DNA of 64,000 nucleotides from Apiotrichum sp. Y4204 (taxonomy: Eukaryota; Basidiomycota; Tremellomycetes; Trichosporonales; Trichosporonaceae). The stretch is from positions 310,001 through 374,000 of the forward strand of contig JAMYHL010000016.1 in assembly GCA_025531455.1 (NCBI GenBank), read 5' to 3'. Position numbers and translations under genes: made by a program. Positions 23,601-34,767 of this stretch are shown in pieces; position 1 is the first letter of the stretch; every line of letters starts with the position of its first letter. Below the pieces are notes generated by a model. The model worked only from the letters and a program-made list of their open reading frames with translations. It searched no databases and had not been told where the DNA came from.

Positions 23601-24119
23601 CTTTTGATTGTATCGATTGTATGTACAGTCACCCCTGCGAACACTTCATCGCCCCACCCCCCGCCTCCGCGTCGGCCCTTGTCCCTAGTCTGCTCATCCA
23701 GTCCCACGGTTCGACGTTTCATTACACACCACAGACCTTCGTCTTACTCATACACAACATGAATCTCGTGCAATCTCTTGCAATGTTGCCATATCGCTAC
23801 GTACAGAACACGCGTTGCAATCTCGTACGGCTGAGTGGTCATGAGTGGGATCCAGACGACCAGAGCCTCATCAGTCAGTAGTCTTCTCGAGAGCCGGTCC
23901 TGCCTGCGGAGCCTGTTACCCCAGAGAGCCCTGTCCCTGAACACCCGTATCCGCCTCACGCGCACGCGCGCCTTGGGCTCTCCTGCCCATGGTCCTGCCA
24001 TTTGGCGTTGCCTCTGACCCTGTGCCCCGTGCCACATCTCTCAACCGCCCCCCCTCTGCTGTGATCCTCTCTGGCCCCCTCTCTGGCCCCCTCTCTGGCC
24101 TCCCTCTACCCCTCATTTA
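20646..24119. other. Long gene-poor region
   Basis: I see no recognisable protein or RNA gene. Short open frames on both strands have biased, repetitive composition and no family resemblance. Small repeats are visible: GACATTG/GGAACATTG units at 20790-20870, a GC-rich block at 21330-21440, and a TCTCTGGCCCC tandem repeat near 24067. In a genome where neighbouring genes are usually 0.1-1.6 kb apart, this gap is large. It may hold distal control sequences of the homeobox gene or an unspliced non-coding RNA. Confidence 0.4.
24067..24110. repeat. Tandem repeat, 12-base unit TCTCTGGCCCCC
   Basis: Three near-identical copies of a 12-base CT/GGCC unit stand in a row, followed by a degenerate fourth. 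No gene overlaps them. Confidence 0.7.
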
Positions 24120-25590
24120 GCCCTTTTGGACCCATCTCCTCTCCGGGACCTCGACCTGTTCTTTCCTCATGTTTCCCTTTCCCTGTGGTCCCTCATTAGC
24201 CCCTTTCGGCGCGCGCCGCGGCTGCTCTGTGTGTGCTGTGTGCTGTGTGCTGTGTATGCTCTGACCGCTCTCTCCCTCTCCCTCTCTCCAAGGATCTTTA
24301 GCATCCTAGTCCCTTTTGCTGCCATTCCCAGTTCATTATTTCATCTTTTTTCCTTCTATTCAATCTCTGGCGCACCAAAAGTCTTGTCCCTCTCCTCTCC
24401 CGCGTTCGCCCTCTGGGATTCTGCCTGTCTCCCACCCTGTGTTCTCTGCCGTACTAGTTGGTGCCTGACTGGCTCTGCTGGAGCTGTTACATCTCGACAT
24501 ACAACACTCAGACTTCTGTGAATACAACCTGCAAAGGCTAATACGGTTCCTGTTCAGTGTCCCAGCCAGTGGTCAGCCAGCCAGACACCAACTCTCTCTC
24601 CCTGTCCCAGTCACACACCCCCTCTCCTCTCCTGCACCCCCTCCCCCCTCCCACCCACACCCACACACCCATCGCAATCTCGGTTGGCTCTCTCTCTCTC
24701 TCTGTGCTTCGCTGCTTCTCCTATTGCTCTTGTCACTCCTTGACTCCTTCCACTCACTCACTCTCATTCACTCTCTTTACTCTCTCTCTCCATCCTCGCA
24801 TTCTCATCTCTCCACATCTCACCGTTCTTCACTCTCTTTCTCTCATTCAGTTAGTAGCATCTCTTCCTCTCCCTCTCTCTGTCTCTCTTCTCTCCCTCCC
24901 CGTCTCGCTCGCTGTCTCTGTCGCGCCTCTCTTCGATTCCCTTCATCGGCATTCCCAGCGGCCCACCACCCTACTGGCACAAAATATAACGAGTCCACTC
25001 TCGCCTCTCTGCTACACGAGACGACTGACTGGACTCTTTTTTCTGCACTCGTTACACACCCTCGTCTCATCGCGTGTGTGCAACTCTTCTGCGCTCTCCC
25101 GTGCCATTTGCTCGCGCGGGGCTTGTCGTTGATTTCCCTTTCCCTATCCTACATGTTTTAATGTCGATATTCACTCACACCTAGATTCCTCGTAGAAATC
25201 GTTATATATCCCCTAGACGGCTCTGCTCCCTTGATCTCGCCATCTCTGTCTTCTCTTTCACTTCCTTCTTTCATTCATTCTTCCTCTTTTTTTTTTTCTG
25301 TCTCTCTCTCTCTCTCGCACGTATCACCACCACACACAGCACACGTACACACACACACCCCAACATAGACTCGCACGCACGCACACACTCACACACATAC
25401 ATCTATATCTCCTGTATCTCTTTCGACCCTATCTCTGCGCATACCCGCTTTCGCCCTTCTGTCTCATAGGCCCAACTCCCGTCCTTCCCTTAGCACACCG
25501 TCACCCACACACCGCACAGCAACCTTCAGCCAACACACCCACAGCTGTCGCCATCGCACATCGTAACGTCACCACCGCTCCCAAGGCCTC
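24120..25590 (+). promoter_or_regulatory. Pyrimidine-rich promoter / 5' leader of the homeobox gene
   Basis: About 1.4 kb of the plus strand is dominated by C and T, with CTCT runs at 24590-24950 and 25220-25320, a T10 run near 25286, and CA repeats at about 25330-25400. Such strand-asymmetric CT tracts are a known feature of fungal core promoters and long 5' leaders. The position directly upstream of the regulator's start at 25591 supports that reading. The long open frames it contains are Ser/Leu/Pro low-complexity products of CT richness and are not accepted as genes. Confidence 0.5.
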
Positions 25591-27941
25591 ATGTCGACCG
25601 CTCCCTCTCCGAAGCGGCCGCACAACGACGAAAACTCCTACCCTTCTTATCACCACAAGCGCGACCGCGAGATTCTCGCTCCTATTGCGCCTTCGCCTTC
25701 GCCGCGTCCCCGTCAGCCCCTCGCCCCCTACGAGCACACGCCCAACCTGTTTTCGGCGCGCTACCCCGGCACACCAGGACACGCTGGACGCGTGCCGTTG
25801 AACGGCTCGTCGCACAGCGCTGGTTCTGGTGGTGGTCCCCATGGTGCAGGAGACGTGACGCCTGTGCGGCCCCTCGCCACCAAGGTCAACCCCGATGCCC
25901 GTGAGCTTCCGCTTCCCAAAGGACTCGGCTTTACTGTGCCCCCGCCCCCGGCCAAAGCTCTGCTCCCGAGTCCGTCGCCGCACGCGTCGCCGCACCCCCG
26001 TTCCGTGAGCCACCCGTCCCCGCTTCACACCCACCACGGCATGTCCCACAACGGACACCCCTCTCACCGACTTCCCCAGCACATGGCCCAGACTCCCGGA
26101 CGACCGATGCACATGAGCCCCGTTCACCACTCGACGCCTATTGGCCGGTCTCTCGCCATGTCGTCGTTCTCATCCCCGACTACCATGTCCCACATGCCTT
26201 CGACCCCCGACATGCACGCGTCGCCTTACCCTCCAGGCCCTATTGATCTTCATGATCTGCTACCCCCCGCGCGCTTCCCAGGCCCCCTTCCCCAGGCGTA
26301 CATCAACCAGGGTGAAATGCCTGGCCAGTCGAATGAGAATGACGACGGTACTGGGGAGAATGCCACTCCCAACACGGCCCGTCGCACGCTCGTCTCGTGC
26401 AACCCGTGGGACTACCGTCCTGAGGACCATGGCAAGAACAAGCCTCGCCGCCGTTTCTCTCCGGGCGAGCTCGACATGCTTGAAATTCTCTGGGGCATTG
26501 CGCACAACCCCCATAAATGGCAGCGCCAGAAGCTCGCTCGGTGGTTTGGCTGGTGCGTACCGCGTCTATCCCTGTATCCCTGCGCATCGCACTGACTCTC
26601 AGCACAACGCGTCATTTGACCGTCTGGTTCCAGAACCGCCGTCAGGACCTCAAAAAGGCAGAAACCTTGGTCCAGATGGCGGAAAGCAACCCCGACACTG
26701 CTTCGCGTGCCCTTGCCGCCGTCCAGCGTGCCAACCGTGGTGACCAGGCAAAGTATACGCATGAGCAGACTCAGGTTATTCTCGACATTGTAAGCGACCG
26801 GCTGCTCCCTGACATGTGGTTTGCCCAGCAGCCTTCTGGTTCGTCGCCGACTCCTGGCGGCAAGGGTACTCCGTCGCCGCCCAAGTCGGGTCTTCCTCTT
26901 CCCGAGCGCCGCATGCCATACACACCCGCCCCACTTGCAATCGCTCCCAAACCATACCCGATTCACGGAAGCCACTCACTCCCGATCAAACCCATCCGTC
27001 GCGGCTTCTCGCTTGATGACGTTTGTGACGATCGCGAGATGAGCATGACCCACCGTGCCTCGCCCCGTCCTCGTGCTCGTCTTGAAGGCTTTGAGCGGAT
27101 CGAGCACATGAACAAGAACGACCCAGGCTACCGCGAGGCGCTCATCAGCATGCTCCCCAGCGAGCTTTCGTCTGATGCTGTTGAGCCGCCCGAGGATGAT
27201 GACGACTCGGTTGTTGGTGAGGATTCGCCTACCCGCAAGCGTGCTCGCTACAACACCGACATGCGCGCCCCTCGCCCGACCCTTCCCCCCGTCATCGGCC
27301 TCGGACGCCCCCACGGCAGTCTTGCACACACTCACCGTTCTCGGTCCAGCTTTGGTCGTGCTTCGAGCTCGGACGTCCTCGCCTGCTCGTCGCGCGCTCG
27401 CTACCTCGTGAACAACTCGAATGTCCTTCCTTCGCGTTCGGTCACAGACCCCGTCGGCGGCCGTAGCATCTCGGCCGGCCCCATTCCGCGCGTGCCTGAG
27501 CATTCCCGTGCACCCTCGATGAACTCGCCTGTACTCGCCCCCATTGGTGACCGCAAGCGCAAGATTGGGCGCCAGGGATCCTGGTCGCATGTCCCGTCTC
27601 TTAAGCACAAGGACTCGTTTGACCGTGCTGGTGCTACCACTCCCATCCGCGGGGCCTCGTCTCCGTCGTCGCCCGTCCCCGAGCAGACTCGTTCTCCCAC
27701 ACCTACCCCCACGGACGAGGACTCGATCTCGCCCAAGACTGCTCCGGGGTCGGAAGACAAGACGGCTCTTACGACCCCCAGCGCCAAGGAGGGCAAGCCT
27801 CGTCTTCCTCTTCCCGAGGGCCGCAGCATCTATTCATTCTCCACGGAGCTTGAGCCCGAGACCAAGCGCGGCAACCCCGAGATGGATGAGAATGTGCTCA
27901 CCGGCGCGCACGCCCTTATGGAGCTGCTGCGTGGCCGTTAG
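25591..27941 (+). CDS. Homeodomain transcription factor (YOX1/Hob-like)
   Basis: Two exons, 25591-26552 and 26603-27941, give 766 residues. The first 280 residues are Pro/His/Ser-rich and disordered. The homeodomain starts at about residue 285 (RRRFSPGELDMLEILWGI) and continues across the intron to HLTVWFQNRRQDLKKAE; the intron cuts it just before recognition helix 3. The length is the ordinary 60 residues, with no three-residue TALE insertion, so this is not an SXI1/HD1-type mating protein. WFQNRRQ resembles the Yox1/Yhp1 group of cell-cycle repressors and Cryptococcus Hob proteins. The remainder is Ser/Pro-rich with RKR clusters that could be nuclear localisation signals. The exact orthologue is not assigned. 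Confidence 0.9.
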
Positions 27942-28513
27942 CCATCCGATCAGGGAGGGGACCGTCACCAGTTCGTGTTTCTGCGAGTACATTCGCCACA
28001 GTCCGTAAACAAGGGATTTAGAAAAAAAAGTGTAATAAGGGCGCAGGACGGGTAACGACGACGAGGATTGCGAGGTTCATGTCTGTTTTAACGCGCGTCC
28101 AGACAAGTAAGCAGTTAGTAGTAGTGAAAACCGAAACAGGTGGTAGATAGTTCATTTTTCGTCTTGTATGGGCCAGTCATCTTTCCATAGAGTCACCCCG
28201 CAGTGCTGATTAGATACCCTTTGATAGTGGAATGCATGCCCAGTGATGACATTAGGAACGTCGCGAACATCAAGAGATGGATGATCGCGATGCATGGGAT
28301 GGTCGTGACGGATTGGCCGCGGCGATGGTGGGTACTGAAGATCTGTATTTATTTGTGCACATTACAGTAACAATAGGCATGAGAGTCACGATGACTTCAC
28401 CATTCTCTATGACAACATCGGGAGAATGTCGTCAGGGCATCCTGGCCGCAACCAAGACAATATAATAAGAACGCCTCTGCTTCTCACCTCTCTCATTCCC
28501 CAGTCGCCTCTTC
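27942..28513. other. Intergenic: homeobox 3' flank and NNRD promoter
   Basis: An A-rich run at about 28020-28030 lies shortly after the stop and could be part of the polyadenylation region. No gene was seen. Confidence 0.4.
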
Positions 28514-29941
28514 ATGCCTCTCCTCCACACACTACAGGCGACATCAACCCCGCTCAGAACGTATTCTATACTCCGCGCACGCTCCAGCTCGCTCCGCACA
28601 CGTCTCAGCACCCCCCTTCACACGCCCACACTCATCTTCACACGCTTCTCCTCCACGATGGACGCGCAGGCGCAGTCCCAACACGAACACGTCCTTGGAC
28701 GCGTGCGGCAGATCATCCCGCCGCTCTCTCCGTTGCTGCACAAAGGCCAGGCTGGTGGGTATTGCGATATTTCCAGGGCTGCGCTGTTAGGTGATCACCA
28801 CTGTGGATCGCGACCAGGGGGCGATCGTTACCTGCAGTGATTATGACCTGGGGAGATACTCACGCCCGGAGATCAAGCTAATAAAACTCCTTTCTTTGCT
28901 AACACCAGGCCGTATCGGCGTGCTCGGCGGCAGCGGCGACTACTCTGGCGCGCCGTTCTTCTCCGCCATGGGCGCCATGCGCTTCGGGGCGGACCTGGCG
29001 CACGTCATCTGCGAACCGGGTGCCGGCGACGTGATCAAGACCTAGTGAGTGGGGTGTGCTCAGAATGCAGATAATGTGAGCCGAGATTTCCAAACTCACC
29101 GCAGCGCCCCGGACCTGATTGTCCATGGTGTGCTCGACGAGTCGCGCGGCTTCGACCACGCGGCGGCCGAGCTCAAGTCCGTGATGGAACGGATGCACGT
29201 GCTGGTCATCGGCCCCGGGTTCGGCCGTAGCGAGTTTATGCAGTCGTGTGCTAGGCACGCGTTCCAGCTCGCGGAGCGCATGGAGATCGGCATCGTCGTT
29301 GACGCGGACGGGCTGTGGCTGCTCAACTCGGAGCCGGAGCTCGTGCGCCCCCTCGGCGGCCGCATCATCCTCACTCCAAACATTATGGAGTTCAAGCGCC
29401 TGTGTTCCGCAGTAGTGAGTAGAGCAAACGTGGGAAGGTCTGACGTCTCCAGGGAATCGAGGATGATGATCCAGAGAAGCACTGCGCGGCGCTCGCGGAG
29501 CGCCTCGGCAACGCCGTGGTGGTGCAGAAGGGGCGAGAGGACCGGATCTCTGATGGCCGCGAGCTGCCGGCTGTGCTCCTGGGCTCTGGATCGGCAGGGT
29601 CAGACGCGCTCATCAGCAGCGTGCAGGGCGGTCTGAAGCGCGTCGGCGGGCAGGGCGACATTCTGAGCGGCACGATGGGCACCCTGCTTGCATGGGGACG
29701 AGAGTGGGCGCGCGGGGCGTACACCGCCGTCGGCCACCCGCCCGAGGAGGAGCTCACGCCGTACGTCGCGCTCATTGCGGCATATGGGGCGAGCGCGTTC
29801 AACCGCACCGTCTCGCGGCGCGGGTTCGAGAAGATGGGCCGCAGCATGGTCACCCACGATCTCGTCGAGCTCGTTGGCCCAGTGTACGAGGAGATGTTTG
29901 GAAACGCCAAGGGCGACGGCGCGGATAAGGGCAAGCTCTAG
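28514..29941 (+). CDS. ATP-dependent (S)-NAD(P)H-hydrate dehydratase
   Basis: The enzyme repairs damaged NAD(P)H hydrates using ATP, together with an epimerase. Exons run from the start to 28754, then 28909-29044, 29105-29414 and 29453-29941. Family signatures are [66 protein letters not shown] and [18 protein letters not shown] with its catalytic Asp. Two in-frame starts exist. Met at 28658 (MDAQAQSQ) begins the conserved body. Met at 28514 adds 48 residues rich in Arg, Ser, Thr and Leu with no acidic residue, like a mitochondrial presequence. I list the longer form because no stop separates them; which one is used is unknown. Homologue: yeast YKL151C / mammalian NAXD. Confidence 0.9.
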
Positions 29942-30024
29942 GCGATAAATATGTGGAGAAATACATGCAGCAGCTACGGATACGGAGACTGAATTGCGCG
30001 GAGGGGCAGAAGGGCGTACAGGGT

Positions 30025-30997
30025 TTAGTACATCTCCAGACTCTGGGCGTTAGCGAGCTAAAAAGACGAGGAGGAGGAATACACACCATGCCGTCGTTGA
30101 TCTCGTAGTCTTGCAGCGAGACGTGGTCCTTGAACGCCGTGTACCTGTGTGTGAGCGAAACTGTCGGGTAACAACACTACCTGGTACCCACCATTTTTTG
30201 AGCACAATCTTCTGTGCAGACGTTCCCGTCTGCGCAGCAATCAGCTTCTTGAGGTCGCCAACCGTGTCCGTCGGGAGGCACTTGACGCGCACTGCGGTCA
30301 GCACATGAAACCACAACAGTCGGCACATACCCTTGCGGCCCATACGGTCGTTGGCAATCACCTCGATGAAGCGCCCCGGACGCACTGGCGGCGGCGCAGC
30401 CGAGGGCGCAGCCGAGCCCGCATCGCGTCGGTCAGGATGGCGCATGTCGCGCTCCTGCCTGTCGTCCCTGCGGTCGCGGTCGCGGTCCCGGTCATCGCGA
30501 CGGTAATCCCTGTCGCGGTCGTCTCGGCGATAGTCCCTATCGCGGTCGTCGCGGCGGTAATCCCTCTCCCTCTCCCTATCCCTCCCACCATCCCTCTTTT
30601 CTCCCTTCACTCCAAGCCTGTCAAGCGGGTCTCCCGTCCTCCGGAAACTCCCCACACTCCCACCAACAGCGGCAGCGGCAACATTCCCCATCGTATTCCG
30701 CACGCCCTGCTCCCTGCTTCCGCCAAAACGCTTGGGGACCTCGCCGCGCTCGCGCCGCTGTGCGCGCTCCTTGGCAGTCTCCTCCTCGCCCACCTCGCCG
30801 ACCGTCTGGCCGCGCGGCGCGCCGCCGCCGCCCCCGCCGTAGGATTTCTTGTAGAACGACAGCTCCTTCGCGCGCCGCTGCGACCACTGCTTCGTTGCCG
30901 GCGGAGAGGCATCACGGCCCCGGTCGTCACGGTCCCGGTCGCGGCGGGGAGATGCGGAGCGGTCACGGTCCCGCCGTGGAGAGGGTGAGCGCGGCAT
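30025..30997 (-). CDS. HUB1: HUB1/UBL5 ubiquitin-like protein fused to an Arg/Asp-rich N-terminal arm
   Basis: Exons 30997-30331, 30291-30192, 30144-30087 and 30042-30025 give 280 residues. The last 75 residues are a nearly canonical Hub1/UBL5 fold: [17 protein letters not shown], then [36 protein letters not shown] and YEINDGMSLEMY. It ends after a single Tyr where the family usually has two. Hub1 binds spliceosomal proteins (Snu66, Prp38) non-covalently and tunes 5' splice-site choice. Free-standing Hub1 is about 73 residues. Here about 205 residues precede it in one open exon, with [16 protein letters not shown], a Gly run, and tandem RDYRRDDRD repeats. The start at 30997 was preferred over 31078 because RS-type sequence begins there. 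Confidence 0.87.
30491..30571. repeat. Three 27-base tandem repeats inside the HUB1 gene
   Basis: Units begin at 30491, 30518 and 30545 and encode three copies of a nine-residue Arg/Asp block (RDYRRDDRD). The copies differ at a few third and first positions. The unit keeps frame, so copy-number change would not break the protein. Confidence 0.8.
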
Positions 30998-31264
30998 TGT
31001 GGATGCGGAGAGGATGGGGGTGGTGATGGTGAAGTTGAAGGTGGTGAGGTTTGGTGGCGAAATGTAAAGAACGACCAATGTTGGGTGGCTCGTTTACCTG
31101 TGGCTCAGATAAACTGTGTCACCCACCACCGTCATTTACTCAGGTTCTGGGGCTCCGCAAGGGTCCCGTCATCTCGCGTTTCGACAACCGACTCCCAGGA
31201 TTCCAGTCTTCCCTGGTCGCGTCCTCGGCATCGTTCTTGATTCCTCCTCATCTCTCACTTCACG
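30998..31264. promoter_or_regulatory. Short divergent promoter, HUB1 and HIRAN-SNF2-RING gene
   Basis: Only 267 bases separate the two start codons on opposite strands, so the genes probably share control sequences. No specific operator is recognised. Confidence 0.55.
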
Positions 31265-34200
31265 ATGGAGGAACTCGCGCTGTACGGCGAATCCTCAGCG
31301 GGCCCCTCGCGGCGGAGTACGCGGCAATCGACTGAGGAAAAGCCCAAGAAATCCAGCATGAAGGGCAAGGGAAAGGCCAAGTCCAAGGAGGGGAAGGCGG
31401 CGGCGGGTGGCAAGCGCGCGCGGTCCCCCGATGAGCAGGGGACTGACGAGCGGGCGCGCGAGGAAACAGAACCACCAGCAACCCAGGAGATAGATGAGGT
31501 AAGCTGCAGAATCGCTACGATGAGCTTACGCCAGCTCTATGTTTCGCTTCGCACCGACGTTGTCGGTGTACAGTACTACACTGGCCTTGTCGGGACTGGC
31601 GAGTATGTCATGCTGCGGCGCGAGCCGCACAATCGCTTTGACTCGAACGCCGTGCAGGTGGGTGATGAGTCCATATTTGACCCACTGACCTCAGGTCCTC
31701 AATGCATCGGGGACGCAAGTGGGGCACATCCCGCGCGCGGTGGCGGCGCAGCTCGCGCCACTCATGGACTCGGGGCTCATCACTGTCGAGGGGCGCATGA
31801 TAGGGCAGAACCTCGACCGCAGACACCACTACAAGCTGTCCATGTGAGCTGTCAGCAGATAGAGGAGCTCTAACGACAGTGATCTTCCGATCTACGCACG
31901 CGCGTCGTACCGCCAGCACCTTGAGCCGGTGCTCGAGTGGGCGACCCCCGACCGCCGAGGATTCGATTACATGCGTCAGCATGGGCTGAATGTCTATGGC
32001 GATGCGCGGCTTGCGAAGATTGGCCTTGTCGTGGCTGGCGCAGAGAAGAAGGGTGCCGGCCCAGATGACGAGATGAAGCGCATACTTGATGGTCTCACCA
32101 AGGTCAACGAGGACGAGAAGGCGGCGAATAGTGTAATGGTGGGTTGAACGCTTTTCCATGTCCTAACCCTCAGGCGGCGCTCACATCCGACCTTGACGTA
32201 GCCAAACTGCCGCTGCATCCGTCGCCGCCGTCGCTCTCGTCCGGCGACCTGCTCACGGACCTCCTCCCGCACCAGTCACAGGCGCTGCAGTGGATGATCG
32301 CACACGAGAACCCCGTGCTACCGCAGAAGGAAGGTGAGGCGGCGGTACAGTTCTGGGCACGACAAGGAGGGAAGAAGGACGCGTACTGGCTTAATGTGGC
32401 GACCAAGACTCCACAGGACGCAACCCCAGTTCTTGGCCGTGGTGGTATTGTGGCGGACGGGATGGGCCTGGGAAAGACGCTCGCCACGCTCGCACTTGTT
32501 CTCGCTACGAAGAGTGATGCCGTTGCCGCGGGGTATTCGGGGGCCACTCTTATCGGTGAGCTATGTCTTCTACCCGTCAGCTGACAACAGTTTGCCCGCT
32601 TTCCGTCCTTAGCAACTGGGAGAAGCAGATCCAAGACCACGTCGCGCCGGGCAAGCTCTCATGGTACACGTACCACGGCGCGGGGAAGGCCATCACTGCC
32701 TCGCATCTTGCGAAATATGATGTTAGTTGGAAATCTCTCTTTAGAAAACTGACGCCAGATCGTCTTGACGACGTACCAAACCATCGCTGGGGATGTGACC
32801 TCACTGGCGAGTCCGGCTAAAGGCAAGAAGGTCAAGACCTCGGGGAGTAAGGGTGGTCCGCTTGCGAAAATCAAGTGGAAGCGCGTGGTTGCAGACGAGG
32901 GTCATGTAATGAAAAACCCCAAGGCGAAGAGTGAGGTTCAGTTCTGGTTCCGTACTAACCTCTCAGTGACACAGGCTTTTGTCGAGCTCACCGCCGAGCG
33001 CCGCTGGGTGGTAACCGGCACGCCCATCGTGAATGCGCCCAACGACCTCGGCTCTCTCTTGACCTGTATCAAGGTGTGCGCACCGCTTGACCAGCACGAG
33101 TACTTCCGCTCGCTTGTTCTCCGCCCCCTCAAGACGGGCGCGAGCTCGGGTGGCCGTCTGCTGCAGGCGATAGTTGGTCAATGTCTGCTCCGCCGCACAA
33201 AGGACACCAAGGACAAGGACGGCAACAAGATCATCACGCTCCCTGAGATCGAATACTACCAGTGCCCCATCAAGCTTGATCGGAAGACGCGCGAGATCTA
33301 CGACGAGGTGATGAAGGAGTCGGTGCGGCGCTTCCAGGAGAGCATGGACCGTGGAGAGGTGAGCTGTGGTTGACAGACTCAGCTGACCCCAGTCTGATAT
33401 CACGATTCTTTCTATGATCACCAGGAGTGAGTTGAAAGATGCGGGTATGTCCAACTCACACCAGTGCGTCAGCTGTGTCTTTCCGCAGACCTCATACCCG
33501 AAAACTATCTCCAGGATCTCAAGGCAGATGTCTCTACCTCTAGCGGGCCGTCAGTGTCGGCTTCCGCCCTCTCGCGCGAGGAGCGAGAAAAGCTTTTCCA
33601 GAAGTTGCGTCAGGCAGTTGCAGATCAGGAAGAGTGTTCTGTCAGTTAGAGTGCACTTTTCCGCCAAACTGACGATCAGATCTGCATCGACATTCTTGAC
33701 GATCCCCGCATCACAGATTGCGGTCATGCCTGTGAGTTACATTCGCTCCTCCAGCCTCAACTCACAACCCAGTTTGCCTTGCCTGCATCACCGAAGTCAT
33801 CCGACGCCAGACTCGCTGTCCAATGGACCGGCATCCGATCTCGGAGCAGTCGCTCTTGCAGCTACCACCTGATGACGAGGACGATGCCGAAGTGACAGTC
33901 GCCCCTCCTGTTCGCAGCGCGAAAATCTTAGAGCTGCTGCGCTACCTCTCTGCATTTGACAAGGACGACAAGACGCTTGTCTTTTCACAGTTCACGACCT
34001 TCCTCGACCGTGTGGCCGCTGTGTTGCTGGAGGAGGGCATTCCGTTCTGCCGTTTCGATGGGAGCATGAGTGCCAAAAAGGTGGGTAATATGTAGGTATC
34101 CTCGGTATTAACCCACCAGCGACAAGAGGTGATCATGCGCTTCCAGACGCCCGTATCCGAGGACCCCGAGACGCCGGTGGTGATGCTCATCTCGCTCAAG

Positions 34201-34641
34201 TCTGGCGCAGTCGGACTGAACCTCACCGCCGCGAGCAACGTGTTCCTTGTGAGCTCGCCCACCTTCTAGCAGCTGACATCAGTGTGATCCGTGGTGGCAG
34301 AGCGCAATCGAGGCGCAGGCCGTGGACCGCGTGCACCGAGTGGGTTGAGTGACTTTTGACTGCTAACCCTCAGATGGGACAGCGCAAGACCGTGCGCGTG
34401 TTCCAGCTCATTGCAGAAGACACGATCGAGGCGCGTGTGCTTGATATCCGTGCGTTCACCGTCGAGGACTTCAGAGCTGACCTGCCAGAGAAGAGGAAGG
34501 ATGCGCTGGTGGCAAAGGCAAGCTAGCAGCACCGTAAGTCTTAGCTGACTCCAGGCGTTTGAGCGTTCCGGGACCAAGGAGAGCAAGCAGGCCAAGAAGC
34601 AGGCGCGGTTTGAGGAGCTCAAGGAGATATTCGGCGTGTAG
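31265..34641 (+). CDS. HIRAN-SNF2-RING DNA translocase (HLTF/Rad5/Rad8-like)
   Basis: A basic N-terminus leads to a HIRAN domain from about 31537 (YVSLRTDVVGVQYYTGLV, VMLRREPHNRFDSNAVQV). The SNF2 motor follows: motif I GIVADGMGLGKTLATLAL, motif II DEGH, motif III VVTGTPIVN, and the helicase C half KTLVFSQFTTFLDRV, SLKSGAVGLNLTAAS and QAVDRVHRMGQRK. A RING is inserted between the halves near 33640-33835 (CSIC, DCGHAFCLAC, RCPMDRH). This order is that of HLTF and Rad5, which act in replication-fork remodelling and PCNA polyubiquitination. The last zinc-ligand position of the RING reads CPMD rather than CPxC. About ten short introns interrupt the gene; exon borders in the RING half are less certain. 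The stop is TAG at 34639. Confidence 0.9.
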
Positions 34642-34767
34642 CCGATGCTGTGCAACAGTAGGGCAGTGAGCGTACACCATGCACAAGTGTATCTATACAT
34701 ACATGCCCAAGATGGCTGCTACAAGTTTCCAGGTTACCTTATATACTGCTCCGTAGTTTATTCGTTC

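Noticed and set aside
23700..23740. GGTTCGACG as a tRNA B-box
   Set aside because: No A-box at the right distance and no cloverleaf could be drawn.
24126..25161. Two overlapping Leu/Ser/Pro frames of 130-190 codons
   Set aside because: Products of the CT-rich leader; pure low complexity, no domain.
25591..27941. Mating-type homeodomain gene (HD1/SXI1)
   Set aside because: The homeodomain has the ordinary 60 residues rather than the TALE form, and no partner HD2 gene or mating locus neighbour is present.
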